NCBI RefSeq assembly: GCF_018688255.1
Contig: NZ_CP061314.1
Coordinates: 558,001-622,000 of the forward strand
Reading direction: 5' to 3'
Origin: Polynucleobacter corsicus
Lineage (GTDB): Bacteria; Pseudomonadota; Gammaproteobacteria; Burkholderiales; Burkholderiaceae
DNA length: 64,000 bases
The number at the start of each line of letters is the position of its first letter. Position 1 is the first letter of the stretch. Below are positions 8,932-17,403 of this stretch, piece after piece. The translations under genes were made by a program, and so were the position numbers. Under the pieces are notes generated by a model. The model was not told the origin of the DNA. It was given only the letters and a program-made list of their open reading frames with translations, and ran no database searches.

Positions 8932-9201
8932 ATGAAAATTATTTCGGGTGCTTTGGTACTTGCGGTCTCAATAACCATGTTAGCTTGCGCAACACCGCCA
9001 AGCGAGTTTGGAGTCTATCGACAGTCTGATGGAACGGTTGGAGTTCATGCCCCTAAATCCGCTATAGATACTGAGGCTCAAGCGGCCGCAGCAGAGGAGT
9101 GTAAAAAACTAGGAAAGCGAAGCGCCACTATTGTCGAAACTCGTAAAACAGTGAACGACCGCTTTCCTATGACCTACATATTTGTGTGTAATACCTATTA
9201 A
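8932..9201 (+). CDS. Small predicted lipoprotein of unknown function
   Basis: An 89-residue protein with a clear lipoprotein signal: basic M-K start, hydrophobic core, and lipobox MLAC with the lipidated cysteine at residue 19. The mature part is about 70 residues, polar and rich in A, E and K, and contains two further cysteines (EECKKLG and FVCNTY) that could form a disulfide. I do not recognise the family. It stands alone, 66 bases after fbpA, and probably has its own transcript. Confidence 0.75.
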   Translation: MKIISGALVLAVSITMLACATPPSEFGVYRQSDGTVGVHAPKSAIDTEAQAAAAEECKKLGKRSATIVETRKTVNDRFPMTYIFVCNTY

Positions 9202-9212
9202 GCAATAACTGC

Positions 9213-10103
9213 CTAGCTCAGCAACCATTTCTTAATCGATTTATTAACGCACATGGCATCTAAAGCCAATCCAAAGAACTCTGAACCGTTGGTGACCATG
9301 CTTTCGATAGCTTCAACCTTGCCAGATTTCACGCCACGTAAATAAGTAGCTGCACGATAGCGTAGGAAGTGCTCATTCGCACCTTCTTCGTTATCAGTAG
9401 AGCAAATCTCAAGGCTACCGTAACGGGTTTCTGGATTGATATTCAAAATAGAGAGGCCTAATGCACCAATTAGCTTTTCTGGGACAGGAATAGGAACGTA
9501 AGAGTAGAGGGAGACTAACTGCTCTTGTTCGTCGATTTCAATAATATGGTCAACATCAAACACATCTTTTTCTGTCAACTCTGTCTCACCAGAATCACCA
9601 CCCCCAAAGGTAGACTCAAACTGCAACATTGCAGTATCGCTATCTTTAGAGATTTCAATCATGTCAGGGTAGCCAAGCAAGCCTTTCCACCAATACATTA
9701 GCGAGAAGGTGCAGGGTTTTACTTCAACTAAACCCTTGTTGGTTGATTTGGCAAAGTACAAGCCGTAGAACTCATCATCTTCCTCGAGTCCGTACTGATC
9801 GACTTTAAGTTTCTTGGGCGCAGCTGCTTTAGGGGATTTCTTAGTAGCTTTCTTTGGAGCTGGCTTTTTAGCAGCCGGCTTCTTCGCCACTACCTTTTTA
9901 GCCATTTTCTTAGCAACTGGTTTTTTAGCAATCGCTTTTTTGGCGACAGGCTTTTTGACTACTGGTTTTTTCACTACCTTCTTTACGGCCTTTTTTGCTA
10001 CCACTTTCTTAGTAGCAACTTTTTTAACGGCTTTCTTTGCAGGGGCTTTTTTTACCACCTTAGTAGCTACTTTCTTTTTTGCTGGAGACTTCTTTGTAGC
10101 CAT
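9213..10103 (-). CDS. Protein with histone H1-like lysine-rich tail and acidic globular domain
   Basis: A 296-residue two-part protein. Residues 1 to about 98 consist almost only of K, A, V and P in irregular repeats such as AKKPVAKKA, resembling the C-terminal tail of histone H1 and bacterial HctB/AlgP-type nucleoid proteins. Residues 99-296 are an acidic globular domain with many D/E residues, a WWKGLLGYPD segment and an LNINPETRYGSLEI segment that faintly recalls the YbjN or type III chaperone fold; I do not recognise it firmly. The tail should bind DNA or RNA non-specifically. Most bacterial H1-like proteins are tail only, so the large second domain is notable. Confidence 0.75.
   Translation of the reverse strand: MATKKSPAKKKVATKVVKKAPAKKAVKKVATKKVVAKKAVKKVVKKPVVKKPVAKKAIAKKPVAKKMAKKVVAKKPAAKKPAPKKATKKSPKAAAPKKLKVDQYGLEEDDEFYGLYFAKSTNKGLVEVKPCTFSLMYWWKGLLGYPDMIEISKDSDTAMLQFESTFGGGDSGETELTEKDVFDVDHIIEIDEQEQLVSLYSYVPIPVPEKLIGALGLSILNINPETRYGSLEICSTDNEEGANEHFLRYRAATYLRGVKSGKVEAIESMVTNGSEFFGLALDAMCVNKSIKKWLLS
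9795..10103 (-). repeat. Low-complexity tract coding for the lysine/alanine tail
   Basis: On the plus strand this tract is a string of short units rich in CTTTTTTAGC, GGCTTTTTAG and similar, reading as AAGAAA, GCT and CCT codons on the minus strand. Such tracts expand and contract easily by slippage, so tail length probably varies between strains. Confidence 0.7.
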
Positions 10104-10321
10104 GGTCTATTACCCTTCCTATTGGTAGTTAATGTGCTTATTGCACCTTCGATCTTACTTCAGATCTTTCCACTTTTACTGATATTAATATGGGGATTTA
10201 CCTCTCAATATCAAGCCTCAATAAAAAGCGATCACTACTTAAGCCCCTTATGCAATCAAAGTTAGTAATAAAAAAATCAATCCTAGTCTAAGGCCGGTAG
10301 GTAATTTAGAATCAATGAAGA

Positions 10322-12136
10322 ATGAGTAAATTAGCCAAAATCACTATTAGCACCCTTGGCGGTGTAAGTATCCTGATTGCAATAGGGGTATGGTACGCAG
10401 CCTCAGCGGTAGATCCAGTGAAATTGACCAAACTACTCTCTTCCTCTGTAAGGACTGCTACTGGTAGAGATCTCAAAATCACTGGGCCAGTCAGCTTAAG
10501 TTTTTTTCCGGGGGTTTCTGTTTCTGCAGAGAGTTTAAGTCTGAGTAATGCATCCTGGGCATCTGATACTGACATGCTGAAGCTCAAGCGGATTGATTTA
10601 AATATTAAAACTCTGCCGTTGCTGAGTAAGCGTATTGAAATTGGCAGTGTGAAGCTTGCTGGTCTGGAGCTATTTCTTCAAAAAAATGGGGCTGGTAAAG
10701 CTAATTGGGATTTCAGTGGAGATGCCTCCAGGGAGCCTTCCGGTTCTAAAAACAATACGGAAACCTCATCTGTTGGTGAAGACTTCATTTCCATGGAGAG
10801 TGTTTTGATTGCGGATGCTCACATTCAGTATCAAGACCCTTCAAATGCTATATCGAGTTATCAAATTGGGCGTTTATCGTTGGTAGATAGCGGCGATAAA
10901 ACGGTCGTATCGGTCAGCATGAAGGCTCAAGAGCAAGCTCTCGAACTCAGCGGAAAAATGGACTCACTCTCTAAATTATTCAAAGAGTGGAATGCTTCCT
11001 CGACTCAATTTCCAATTGACCTGAATCTCACTATGAATGGCAAGTCTATGATGATGAAAGGTGAGGTAAGTAAGAATCAGAACACTCCACCTACAATCAA
11101 TTTGACATTGAACTCAAAAGCATTTGACTGGCCCGTCTTTAGTGCATCCCCCAATCATCCTCCGCGTGCTATCAGCGGTGCCAAATCGGCAGCAGTCATG
11201 CATCAATCTCAAAAGCCGCAGCCTAAGTACTTATTTAGCAATGAGAGCATTCCCTTTGATGCGCTACCCCAAGCCAAGGGAGAAATCATAATAAATATTG
11301 GTGAATTGAATTTGCCAAAACGCAAGTCCATTGAAAATCTTCAAGCTACCTTGCAATTGAATGGCAGTGCGATTGATATTCCAAGCCTGAGGTTTGAGAT
11401 GGGTAAGGGAAGTGCTGATTTACAGATTAAGCTCTCAGACCTGGATACTTCAAGTCCCGCACTCACGGCTAAGGGGGTGACGAAGGATTTCACACTGGAA
11501 AGCTTACTAGCTAGGCTTGACCCAGGCTCCAAGGTGAGTGGGGGTAGTATGAAGATGGCATTTGATGTCAAGACATCCGGAAGTAGCTTGCATCAAATGG
11601 CATCAAATTCAAATGGCAAGATTCAGTTGAGCATTAAGCAGGCTCGTATGGGCACCAATTTTTTAAATGATGCTGGTGATTTCGTAGTGACGCTTTTGGA
11701 TTCGATGAATCCATTACGTAAAAAAACAACTGAGACAGTTTTGGAATGTGCAGTTGCTTATTTACCAATTAATAATGGCCAGATCAATATAGCTAAGTCA
11801 GTTGGGATTGAAACGGATAAGTTGGATGCGGCCTTAGCCGGCTCTATTAATCTGAAAACGGAGGCTATTAACCTTACCATTGATCCCAAAGAGAAATCAG
11901 GGCTCACAACGGGCTTGGATTTAACTGGAATGGTCAAGATGGGTGGGACACTGACAAATCCTAAGGCAGGCATTAATCAAGCGGGGGTGGTTAATAGCAC
12001 CGTTTCAATTGGACTTGGTTTTTTGACGGGCGGTGCAAGCATTTTGGCTGAGAATGCCAGATCAATAACTTCAAAGAGTCACCCGTGCCGCGATGCACTC
12101 CACCCCTGGTCTGATATCTACCCCGGGGCGGAGTAA
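10322..12136 (+). CDS. AsmA family protein
   Basis: A 604-residue inner-membrane-anchored periplasmic protein close in size to E. coli AsmA. An N-terminal membrane helix (about 7-28) is followed by the AsmA start motif, seen as ATGRDLKITGPVSLSFFPG (about 46-64), and by long beta-rich segments ending in the AsmA_2-like region with LNDAGDFVVTLLDSMNPL and later glycine-rich strands. Family members are bridge-like proteins linked to phospholipid movement and outer-membrane assembly; the exact role here is inferred. A 218-base gap separates it from the divergent histone-tail gene. The last 25 residues are polar and not family-like. Confidence 0.85.
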   Translation: MSKLAKITISTLGGVSILIAIGVWYAASAVDPVKLTKLLSSSVRTATGRDLKITGPVSLSFFPGVSVSAESLSLSNASWASDTDMLKLKRIDLNIKTLPLLSKRIEIGSVKLAGLELFLQKNGAGKANWDFSGDASREPSGSKNNTETSSVGEDFISMESVLIADAHIQYQDPSNAISSYQIGRLSLVDSGDKTVVSVSMKAQEQALELSGKMDSLSKLFKEWNASSTQFPIDLNLTMNGKSMMMKGEVSKNQNTPPTINLTLNSKAFDWPVFSASPNHPPRAISGAKSAAVMHQSQKPQPKYLFSNESIPFDALPQAKGEIIINIGELNLPKRKSIENLQATLQLNGSAIDIPSLRFEMGKGSADLQIKLSDLDTSSPALTAKGVTKDFTLESLLARLDPGSKVSGGSMKMAFDVKTSGSSLHQMASNSNGKIQLSIKQARMGTNFLNDAGDFVVTLLDSMNPLRKKTTETVLECAVAYLPINNGQINIAKSVGIETDKLDAALAGSINLKTEAINLTIDPKEKSGLTTGLDLTGMVKMGGTLTNPKAGINQAGVVNSTVSIGLGFLTGGASILAENARSITSKSHPCRDALHPWSDIYPGAE

Positions 12137-12138
12137 AT

Positions 12139-12486
12139 TTAAAACAGTATTCCGCTGATAAAGAGGCTGAATAAAGAAATAAAGATGCTGGCAAAGAATG
12201 CGGTCCAGAAGCTGGAAATCGTAAAGCCACTCACTACTGAAGACACCAGCATGAGAACCAATGCATTCACTACCAGTAGAAATAATCCCATCGTGAGGAC
12301 GGTTAGTGGCAGCGTGAAGAGAATTAATAAAGGCTTCACTACCGCGTTTGCAAACCCCAGCAGTAGGGCGGCAATCAAGAGTGAGCCGCTATCTGCAAAG
12401 CGTAAGCCGCTAAATAGATAGCTGGCAACCCAAAGAGATAGGGAAGTTAAGCCCCATTGGACTAAAAACGGCACTAAGTTACCCAT
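12139..12486 (-). CDS. Small membrane protein of the phage holin 4-2/YvlD family
   Basis: A 115-residue protein with four membrane helices, matching the PF04020 pattern: a conserved GFANAVVKPLLILFTLPLTVLTMG core around residues 44-67, followed by two further helices. Despite the family name, chromosomal members outside phages are not known lysis proteins and have no firm function. It converges with asmA, with two bases between stop codons. Nothing phage-like surrounds it. Confidence 0.85.
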   Translation of the reverse strand: MGNLVPFLVQWGLTSLSLWVASYLFSGLRFADSGSLLIAALLLGFANAVVKPLLILFTLPLTVLTMGLFLLVVNALVLMLVSSVVSGFTISSFWTAFFASIFISLFSLFISGILF

Positions 12487-12549
12487 GATATTTAACCTTT
12501 TTAATAGCCTTAGAAATCAATATCGATCGCAGTTAGTCTTAGTGTAGTC

Positions 12550-12855
12550 CTAAGCAGCTAATTTTTGCTTTGAATTTTTAATTGGCTTAAAGTGGATTTC
12601 AATATGCGTATTTGTGGCGGCCGCCAATTTAGTCAAGGTTCTTAGGGAGGGGAGGCTAACCCCACTCTCAAGTCTTGCAATTGCGGATTGGGAAGTGCTC
12701 ATCAGTGCGGCTAACTCCTCTTGGGATAGCCCACTCTTCATGCGGGCCTCAATAACTTCCTTTGCAATCTCAAATTCCACACGAGATTCGTCGTAAGCTT
12801 CTTTGTAATCTGGATTTTTAATCCACTTTTTATGTAAATTTGAGATCTTAGTCAT
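12550..12855 (-). CDS. higA: HigA-like antitoxin, Xre-type HTH
   Basis: A 101-residue antitoxin of the HigBA type. Residues about 35-90 form an Xre helix-turn-helix with the classic pattern GLSQEELAALMSTSQSAIARLESG, ending in a lysine-rich tail. It overlaps the upstream toxin gene by four bases (ATGA type), so the order is toxin first, as in HigBA. It should neutralise the toxin and repress the operon at the palindrome 13193-13210. Confidence 0.88.
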   Translation of the reverse strand: MTKISNLHKKWIKNPDYKEAYDESRVEFEIAKEVIEARMKSGLSQEELAALMSTSQSAIARLESGVSLPSLRTLTKLAAATNTHIEIHFKPIKNSKQKLAA

Positions 12856-13184
12856 ATTAACTTTGCCTGTTTAGCTCTTCTTGTCGCCATCTGCAAAGCT
12901 GCTGGTGGAGTTTTCTGAGTCTTCTTAATAAATACATGTAGAACGATTATTTTTTTCCCACTGGAGTAAATATAAATTCCTCTTGCAATTCCATCCTGAC
13001 CAGAGACTCGTATTTCCCAGAATTTATCACCCAAAGACCCGATGTGAGGCATGCCAACATTTTGGGGGCCAAACTGCTCAAGCAATCCAGAGACTCTGAC
13101 AAACTTACTTCTAATATCTACTGGCAGGGCCTCTAGCTCATCGTTAACTGTGGTGTTAAGGGTATGTACGGTCCATGTGGTCAT
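12852..13184 (-). CDS. higB: HigB-like toxin (RelE/Gp49 family)
   Basis: A 110-residue protein of the phage-derived Gp49-like/HigB family, which shares the RelE fold and cleaves mRNA on ribosomes. Supporting segments are the helix LEALPVDIRSKFVRV, GSLGDKFWEIRVSGQDGIARGIYIY in the central sheet, and the final KKTQKTPPAALQMATRR. It is the first gene of the operon and overlaps higA. Both reading frames are intact, so the module may be active. Confidence 0.88.
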   Translation of the reverse strand: MTTWTVHTLNTTVNDELEALPVDIRSKFVRVSGLLEQFGPQNVGMPHIGSLGDKFWEIRVSGQDGIARGIYIYSSGKKIIVLHVFIKKTQKTPPAALQMATRRAKQAKLI

Positions 13185-13188
13185 CCAT

Positions 13189-13216
13189 AAATTATATCAA
13201 TATTGATATATGTCAA
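13189..13216 (-). promoter_or_regulatory. higBA promoter with embedded palindromic operator
   Basis: On the minus strand a perfect TTGACA (13216-13211) is followed by an 18-bp perfect palindrome (TATATCAATATTGATATA, 13193-13210) and TATAAT (13196-13191, spacing 14) or TAATTT (13194-13189, spacing 16). The palindrome fills the spacer, an ideal place for repression by HigA. The -10 lies only 5-7 bases before the toxin ATG, so the toxin mRNA would have almost no leader. Confidence 0.65.
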
Positions 13217-13252
13217 AAATGATATAACCTAATCAACAATAAATCAAGGGCT

Positions 13253-13456
13253 TTAATAATGCGGAGGGATTTCATCTTTTGGGCTGTTGTTACCTGCGCT
13301 ATCCCCGCTGCTAGCTTGCTCCTTGATGGATTTGAGCTCACGATACAGAAATTCAATTTGCTGCTGCTGCTTGTAGATCGTTTGATTGAGTTGATCAATT
13401 AAGTCTTCAGTAAAGCTAAGCTTAATTTCAAGATTGGTGATGCGATCTTCGGTCAT
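13253..13456 (-). CDS. slyX: SlyX family coiled-coil protein
   Basis: A 67-residue protein, nearly all coiled coil for residues 1-47 (RITNLEIKLSFTEDLIDQLN and on), ending in the family-typical PPHY. SlyX is widespread in proteobacteria and lies next to slyD in E. coli; its function is unknown. Here it sits between higBA and the DUF1653 gene, on the same strand as both. Confidence 0.88.
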   Translation of the reverse strand: MTEDRITNLEIKLSFTEDLIDQLNQTIYKQQQQIEFLYRELKSIKEQASSGDSAGNNSPKDEIPPHY

Positions 13457-13477
13457 ATCAGTTCCCTTGTCCTTCTC

Positions 13478-13699
13478 TTAAGCGTCGATCAATTCAAACC
13501 GACCATCTTCCATCTCCGTTTTTGGTCTGATCCAAAAATCGTGCGACTGAAGGGATTCATAGACATAGGCCGGCTCTAGATTCGCTTCAACATTGGCAAG
13601 TAAGACCACCTTATAAAAGCCACCCGTCTTAATGTGTCTTAGCTTGCTACCCGGCTTAAAGAGGCCGTCATCGGCATCTGCCATTTTTGGTTTACTCAT
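13478..13699 (-). CDS. DUF1653-type small protein
   Basis: A 73-residue protein starting MSKPKMADADDG. The body fits DUF1653: a beta-rich domain with RHIKTGGFYKVVLLA, then EPAYVYESL, then FWIRPKTEM and a final GRFEL. The family is small, soluble and of unknown function. The frame stays open 17 codons further upstream, but that would overlap the divergent monooxygenase start, so ATG 13699 is preferred. It is 21 bases upstream of slyX. Confidence 0.72.
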   Translation of the reverse strand: MSKPKMADADDGLFKPGSKLRHIKTGGFYKVVLLANVEANLEPAYVYESLQSHDFWIRPKTEMEDGRFELIDA

Positions 13700-13731
13700 G
13701 TTTAAAAATACTTTCTCGGTATGATCTAGGA

Positions 13732-14748
13732 ATGACAAATGCTGTCCCATACTCCATTCTAGATATATCTCCGATCCCCGAGGGATTTACTGCTGCAGAT
13801 GCCTTGCGGAACTCTCTGGATGTTGCCCAGCATGCAGAGGCTTTGGGCTATACCCGTTATTGGGTGGCCGAGCACCACAACATGACAGGTAATGCCAGCT
13901 CTGCCACTGCAGTCTTGGTCGGCTATATTGCTGGCGGTACAAAAACTATTCTCGTTGGGTCGGGTGGTGTGATGTTGCCAAATCATGCCCCCTTGGTCAT
14001 CGCAGAACAATTTGGCACTTTGGCATCTATTTATCCCGGCAGGATTGAACTCGGCTTGGGGCGTGCGCCAGGGTCTGATCAAATGACAGCTAGAGCATTG
14101 AGACGCGATTTACTTGGAAGCGATGACCGCTTTCCACAGGATGTGCGCGAGTTGCAACATTACTTCGGCCCCCTTCAGGAGGGGCAGCTTGTGAGGGCTA
14201 TTCCGGGTATGGATACTGAGGTGCCGATTTGGATATTAGGCTCTAGCTTGTATGGCGCACAACTAGCAGCTCACTTTGGCCTACCTTATGCCTTTGCTTC
14301 GCATTTTGCACCCGAGCAATTATTGGATGCGATGTCCACCTATCGCGAACTGTTTAAGCCATCGGATAAGCTGGCCAAACCTTATTGCGCATTTCTGATG
14401 AATGTAGTCGCTGCCGATACCGATGAAGAGGCTGCTCATCTATTTACTACTTTGCAACAAAACGTTATTCGTATGCGCCGCAATACCCGCGGGCAGTTAC
14501 CACCCCCAATAGAAAACATAGATGACTATTGTGAGCCGCATGAAACAATGACTGCCGCTCATGCTTTGCGCTGTTCTGCGGTCGGATCCTTACAGACCGT
14601 AAGAAAAGAGATGCAGTATTGGCTTGATCAGACCGGCGCAAATGAAATCATCATCACGGGTCAAATTTATGACCATCAAGCTCGCCTCAAGTCCTTTGAG
14701 ATTGCTGCTGAATCAGCTAAAGGCTTGCGCTTTAGTTCTGTAGCCTAA
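13732..14748 (+). CDS. Luciferase-like flavin-dependent monooxygenase (YhbW/MsnO8 type)
   Basis: A 338-residue LLM-class protein with a TIM barrel that uses reduced FMN. The start YSILDISPIPEG and the block YWVAEHHN are hallmarks of the group often annotated MsnO8 or YhbW; GGVMLPNHAPLVIAEQFGTL and the following IELGLGRAPGSD also match. Substrate is unknown. I take ATG 13732 with AGGA six bases before it, rather than an earlier codon at 13687 that overlaps the divergent gene. Its last 17 bases overlap the convergent PIN gene. Confidence 0.9.
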   Translation: MTNAVPYSILDISPIPEGFTAADALRNSLDVAQHAEALGYTRYWVAEHHNMTGNASSATAVLVGYIAGGTKTILVGSGGVMLPNHAPLVIAEQFGTLASIYPGRIELGLGRAPGSDQMTARALRRDLLGSDDRFPQDVRELQHYFGPLQEGQLVRAIPGMDTEVPIWILGSSLYGAQLAAHFGLPYAFASHFAPEQLLDAMSTYRELFKPSDKLAKPYCAFLMNVVAADTDEEAAHLFTTLQQNVIRMRRNTRGQLPPPIENIDDYCEPHETMTAAHALRCSAVGSLQTVRKEMQYWLDQTGANEIIITGQIYDHQARLKSFEIAAESAKGLRFSSVA

Positions 14749-15154
14749 AGGCGTTGTAATCACTGGTTATGAGAATGTCTTCTGAGGCCGCTCTGCTGGC
14801 GATTTGAAGCACTGCATTATCTTTGCTAATCAGTACTACGGGCCTAAGTTGATAGGCTAGATCTAGGAAGATCTGATCATCCAGATCCTGGCATTTCCAG
14901 GGTGCGGGAGCTAAATTCGAATCATCCTGTTGCTCTGCAATAGATTGCCATTGAGCCAGAATAGCTACTTGAGCTTCTTCATCTAGCTTAAAGAGGGGGC
15001 GCGAGATCACATCAGCAAACTCTGCAATTGTTTTCTGGCTAGCTACGAAGTGTGTTGTTTTATCAAAAAGCGCTTTCTTTAAATGAAGGGCTCTTTCGTC
15101 ATTAAAGACAAAAATATCTAGCAAGATATTGGTGTCTAAAACTACCGGCTTCAT
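14732..15154 (-). CDS. PIN-domain protein, putative toxin-family ribonuclease
   Basis: A 140-residue PIN-like nuclease. The first acidic residue is in VVLDTNILLDIF (D7), the second in ASQKTIAEFADVI (E45), and a third group lies in CQDLDDQIFLDLA (about 89-101), with a late ISKDNAVLQ. The set fits Mg-dependent RNA cleavage. Members are annotated as toxin components, but no antitoxin gene is adjacent. Its start overlaps the stop of the upstream yaeQ gene by four bases, so the two should be translated together. Confidence 0.8.
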   Translation of the reverse strand: MKPVVLDTNILLDIFVFNDERALHLKKALFDKTTHFVASQKTIAEFADVISRPLFKLDEEAQVAILAQWQSIAEQQDDSNLAPAPWKCQDLDDQIFLDLAYQLRPVVLISKDNAVLQIASRAASEDILITSDYNAFRLQN

Positions 15155-15699
15155 TGCTGTTGATTGCGCCAGATTTCTGGGGTGATAGTGACTTGTCCCA
15201 TATCTGAAGAAACGTATGCTTCCCCATCTTGAATATTCACATGCAGAACCATACTCCGCTCGACTAGCTTATTGAGTTCTTTAGCCTGCTCTGCGGGAAT
15301 GGAGATCACTTGAAGATTGCGGGCGCGCGTCAATTTATTGGCAATACCATCCCACCAAATTTTGCTGGTGTGTCCGCCATAGCAGTAAGCGATGACTTGA
15401 TCGGATCGACCGCAGGCTTTCAGAATGCGTCTTTCGTCAGGCTGTCCTATCTCAATCCAAAGCTTAATCGCATCCGTGAGATCTTTTATCCAGAGGTCGG
15501 GCTCATCGGTATCGCTCAGGCCTTTAGTAAAGGCTAACTCCTCTTGTGCTTGTAGGGCAAATGCAATGATGCGTATCATCATCCGCTCTTCGGTTTCAGA
15601 GGGATGCTTGGCAATAGTGAGTGAGTGACTGCCGTAATAATGGCGGTCGGAATCTGCGACGTGAAGGTCGGCTTTGTGGATAGTTGCGCGTAGAGCCAT
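15151..15699 (-). CDS. yaeQ: YaeQ family protein
   Basis: A 182-residue YaeQ protein, whose known structures show a compact variant of the PD-(D/E)xK restriction-endonuclease fold. The order fits: ATIHKADLHVADSDRHYY at the start, ETEERMMIRIIAFAL in the first helix, and the core DEPDLWIKDL then LWIEIGQPDERRILKA, where the acidic and lysine residues of the fold lie. No enzymatic activity is established for the family. It is coupled to the PIN gene downstream. Confidence 0.92.
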   Translation of the reverse strand: MALRATIHKADLHVADSDRHYYGSHSLTIAKHPSETEERMMIRIIAFALQAQEELAFTKGLSDTDEPDLWIKDLTDAIKLWIEIGQPDERRILKACGRSDQVIAYCYGGHTSKIWWDGIANKLTRARNLQVISIPAEQAKELNKLVERSMVLHVNIQDGEAYVSSDMGQVTITPEIWRNQQQ

Positions 15700-15788
15700 A
15701 GTGCATTATCGCCTTTTAACGCAGCCATTCGCCCTATCCCAGTATTATTTGGAAAAATACCCCAATTTACTGTATATCGTAGAGACCC

Positions 15789-17399
15789 ATGATCCGTATT
15801 ACCGAACTTCGCCTTCCTATCAGCCATGCCCCCGAGGCATTAGAAGAGGCGATCTTGCGGCGCTTAAATATCCAGGCTCAAGACTTGATTCGGTTTGATA
15901 TTTTTAAGCGCAGCTATGACGCCAGAAAAAACGTCGCTCTAGCCTTTATTTATACCGTGGACCTATCGGTCAAGAATGAGGAAAAATTACTAAAGCAGTT
16001 CTCGAATGACATTCATATTCGACCATCACCGGATATGAGTTATCACTTTGTGGCCAACGCTTCACAGGTGAAGAGTGCAAGTTTTGAGCGACCTGTTGTC
16101 ATTGGATTTGGCCCTTGTGGAATTTTTGCCGCCTTGGTGTTAGCGCAGATGGGTTTTAAGCCAATCGTATTAGAACGCGGCAAACCTGTACGTGAACGCA
16201 CCCAAGACACTTGGGGCCTGTGGCGCAAGAATGTCCTCAATCCAGAATCTAATGTGCAATTTGGTGAGGGTGGAGCAGGGACGTTTTCCGATGGCAAACT
16301 CTGGAGTCAAATTAAAGACCCGAAGTTTTACGGTCGCAAAGTTATTGCTGAATTCATCAAAGCGGGCGCCCCCGAAGAAATTCATTATGTAGCTAAGCCG
16401 CATATCGGAACCTTTCGATTGGTAGGCGTGGTTGAAAGAATGCGCCAAGAAATTATTGAGCTTGGTGGGGAGATTCGTTTCTCACAAAAAGTGATTGGCT
16501 TTGATATTCAGGATGATCAGATTAAAGGCGTCAAAATTGAGGGATATCCTGATCTGCCCACCAATCATGTAGTGCTTGCTTTAGGACATAGCGCTCGCGA
16601 TACCTTTGAGGCTCTTCATGCGGCAGGTGTTTATATGGAAGCCAAACCGTTTTCTGTGGGCTTTCGTATTGAGCATCCCCAATCCTTAATTAATAAAGCA
16701 CGCTTAGGCCCACATGCTGGTAACGAGCTGATTGGCTCAGCTGATTACAAATTGGTTCACCATGCCAAGAATGGCCGTGCTGTCTATAGCTTCTGCATGT
16801 GCCCTGGCGGTACAGTGGTGGCAGCTACTTCTGAACCCAATCGGGTTGTCACCAATGGCATGAGTCAGTATTCGCGTAACGAGCGCAATGCCAATGCAGG
16901 CATCGTTGTTGGCATTACCCCGGATGACTACCCTGGCGGCCCTTTAGCAGGCATCGATTTTCAGAGAGCCCTAGAGTCTAAGGCTTATGACTTAGGCGGA
17001 TCTACCTATGAAGCTCCTGGTCAATTAGTTGGTGACTTCTTGGCAGGTAAAGCCTCTACAGAATTTGGTTCCGTCATCCCATCTTATAAACCGGGCGTGC
17101 ATCTGACGGATCTCGCCGACGCTTTACCTCCTTATGCGATTGAAGCAATTCGAGAGGCGATTCCTGCTTTTGAGAAACAGATCAAAGGTTTCTCGATGAA
17201 GGATGCGGTACTGACTGGTATCGAAACGCGTACATCCTCGCCATTGCGTATTACTCGAGGCGCCAATCTTCAGAGTTTAAATATCAAAGGTCTTTACCCT
17301 GCAGGTGAGGGTGCTGGTTATGCTGGTGGAATCTTATCGGCAGGAGTTGATGGTATCAAGGTAGCGGAAGCGGTCGCACTCGATTATCTATCCAAGTAA
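15789..17399 (+). CDS. FAD-dependent oxidoreductase, COG2509 type
   Basis: A 536-residue flavoprotein. Residues 1-90 form a small basic N-terminal domain; the FAD-binding GFGPCGIFAAL follows at about 103-113, then VLERGKPVRERT, the conserved NVQFGEGGAGTFSDGKLWSQ block, and a C-terminal FAD contact GLYPAGEGAGYAGGILSAGVDG. This is the pattern of COG2509 proteins, whose substrate is unknown. A double GPCG and the C-terminal EGAGYAGG segment are intact. It starts 89 bases from divergent yaeQ and converges on the P-loop gene with a 4-base gap. Confidence 0.88.
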   Translation: MIRITELRLPISHAPEALEEAILRRLNIQAQDLIRFDIFKRSYDARKNVALAFIYTVDLSVKNEEKLLKQFSNDIHIRPSPDMSYHFVANASQVKSASFERPVVIGFGPCGIFAALVLAQMGFKPIVLERGKPVRERTQDTWGLWRKNVLNPESNVQFGEGGAGTFSDGKLWSQIKDPKFYGRKVIAEFIKAGAPEEIHYVAKPHIGTFRLVGVVERMRQEIIELGGEIRFSQKVIGFDIQDDQIKGVKIEGYPDLPTNHVVLALGHSARDTFEALHAAGVYMEAKPFSVGFRIEHPQSLINKARLGPHAGNELIGSADYKLVHHAKNGRAVYSFCMCPGGTVVAATSEPNRVVTNGMSQYSRNERNANAGIVVGITPDDYPGGPLAGIDFQRALESKAYDLGGSTYEAPGQLVGDFLAGKASTEFGSVIPSYKPGVHLTDLADALPPYAIEAIREAIPAFEKQIKGFSMKDAVLTGIETRTSSPLRITRGANLQSLNIKGLYPAGEGAGYAGGILSAGVDGIKVAEAVALDYLSK

Positions 17400-17403
17400 G
17401 CAT

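Noticed and set aside
9814..10128. 104-residue hydrophobic reading frame on the plus strand opposite the histone-like tail
   Set aside because: Its composition (G, F, A, T repeats) is the direct shadow of AAG/GCT/CCT codons on the minus strand.
12139..12486. Holin-family protein as a sign of a prophage
   Set aside because: The YvlD-like family is widespread on chromosomes and no other phage genes occur here.
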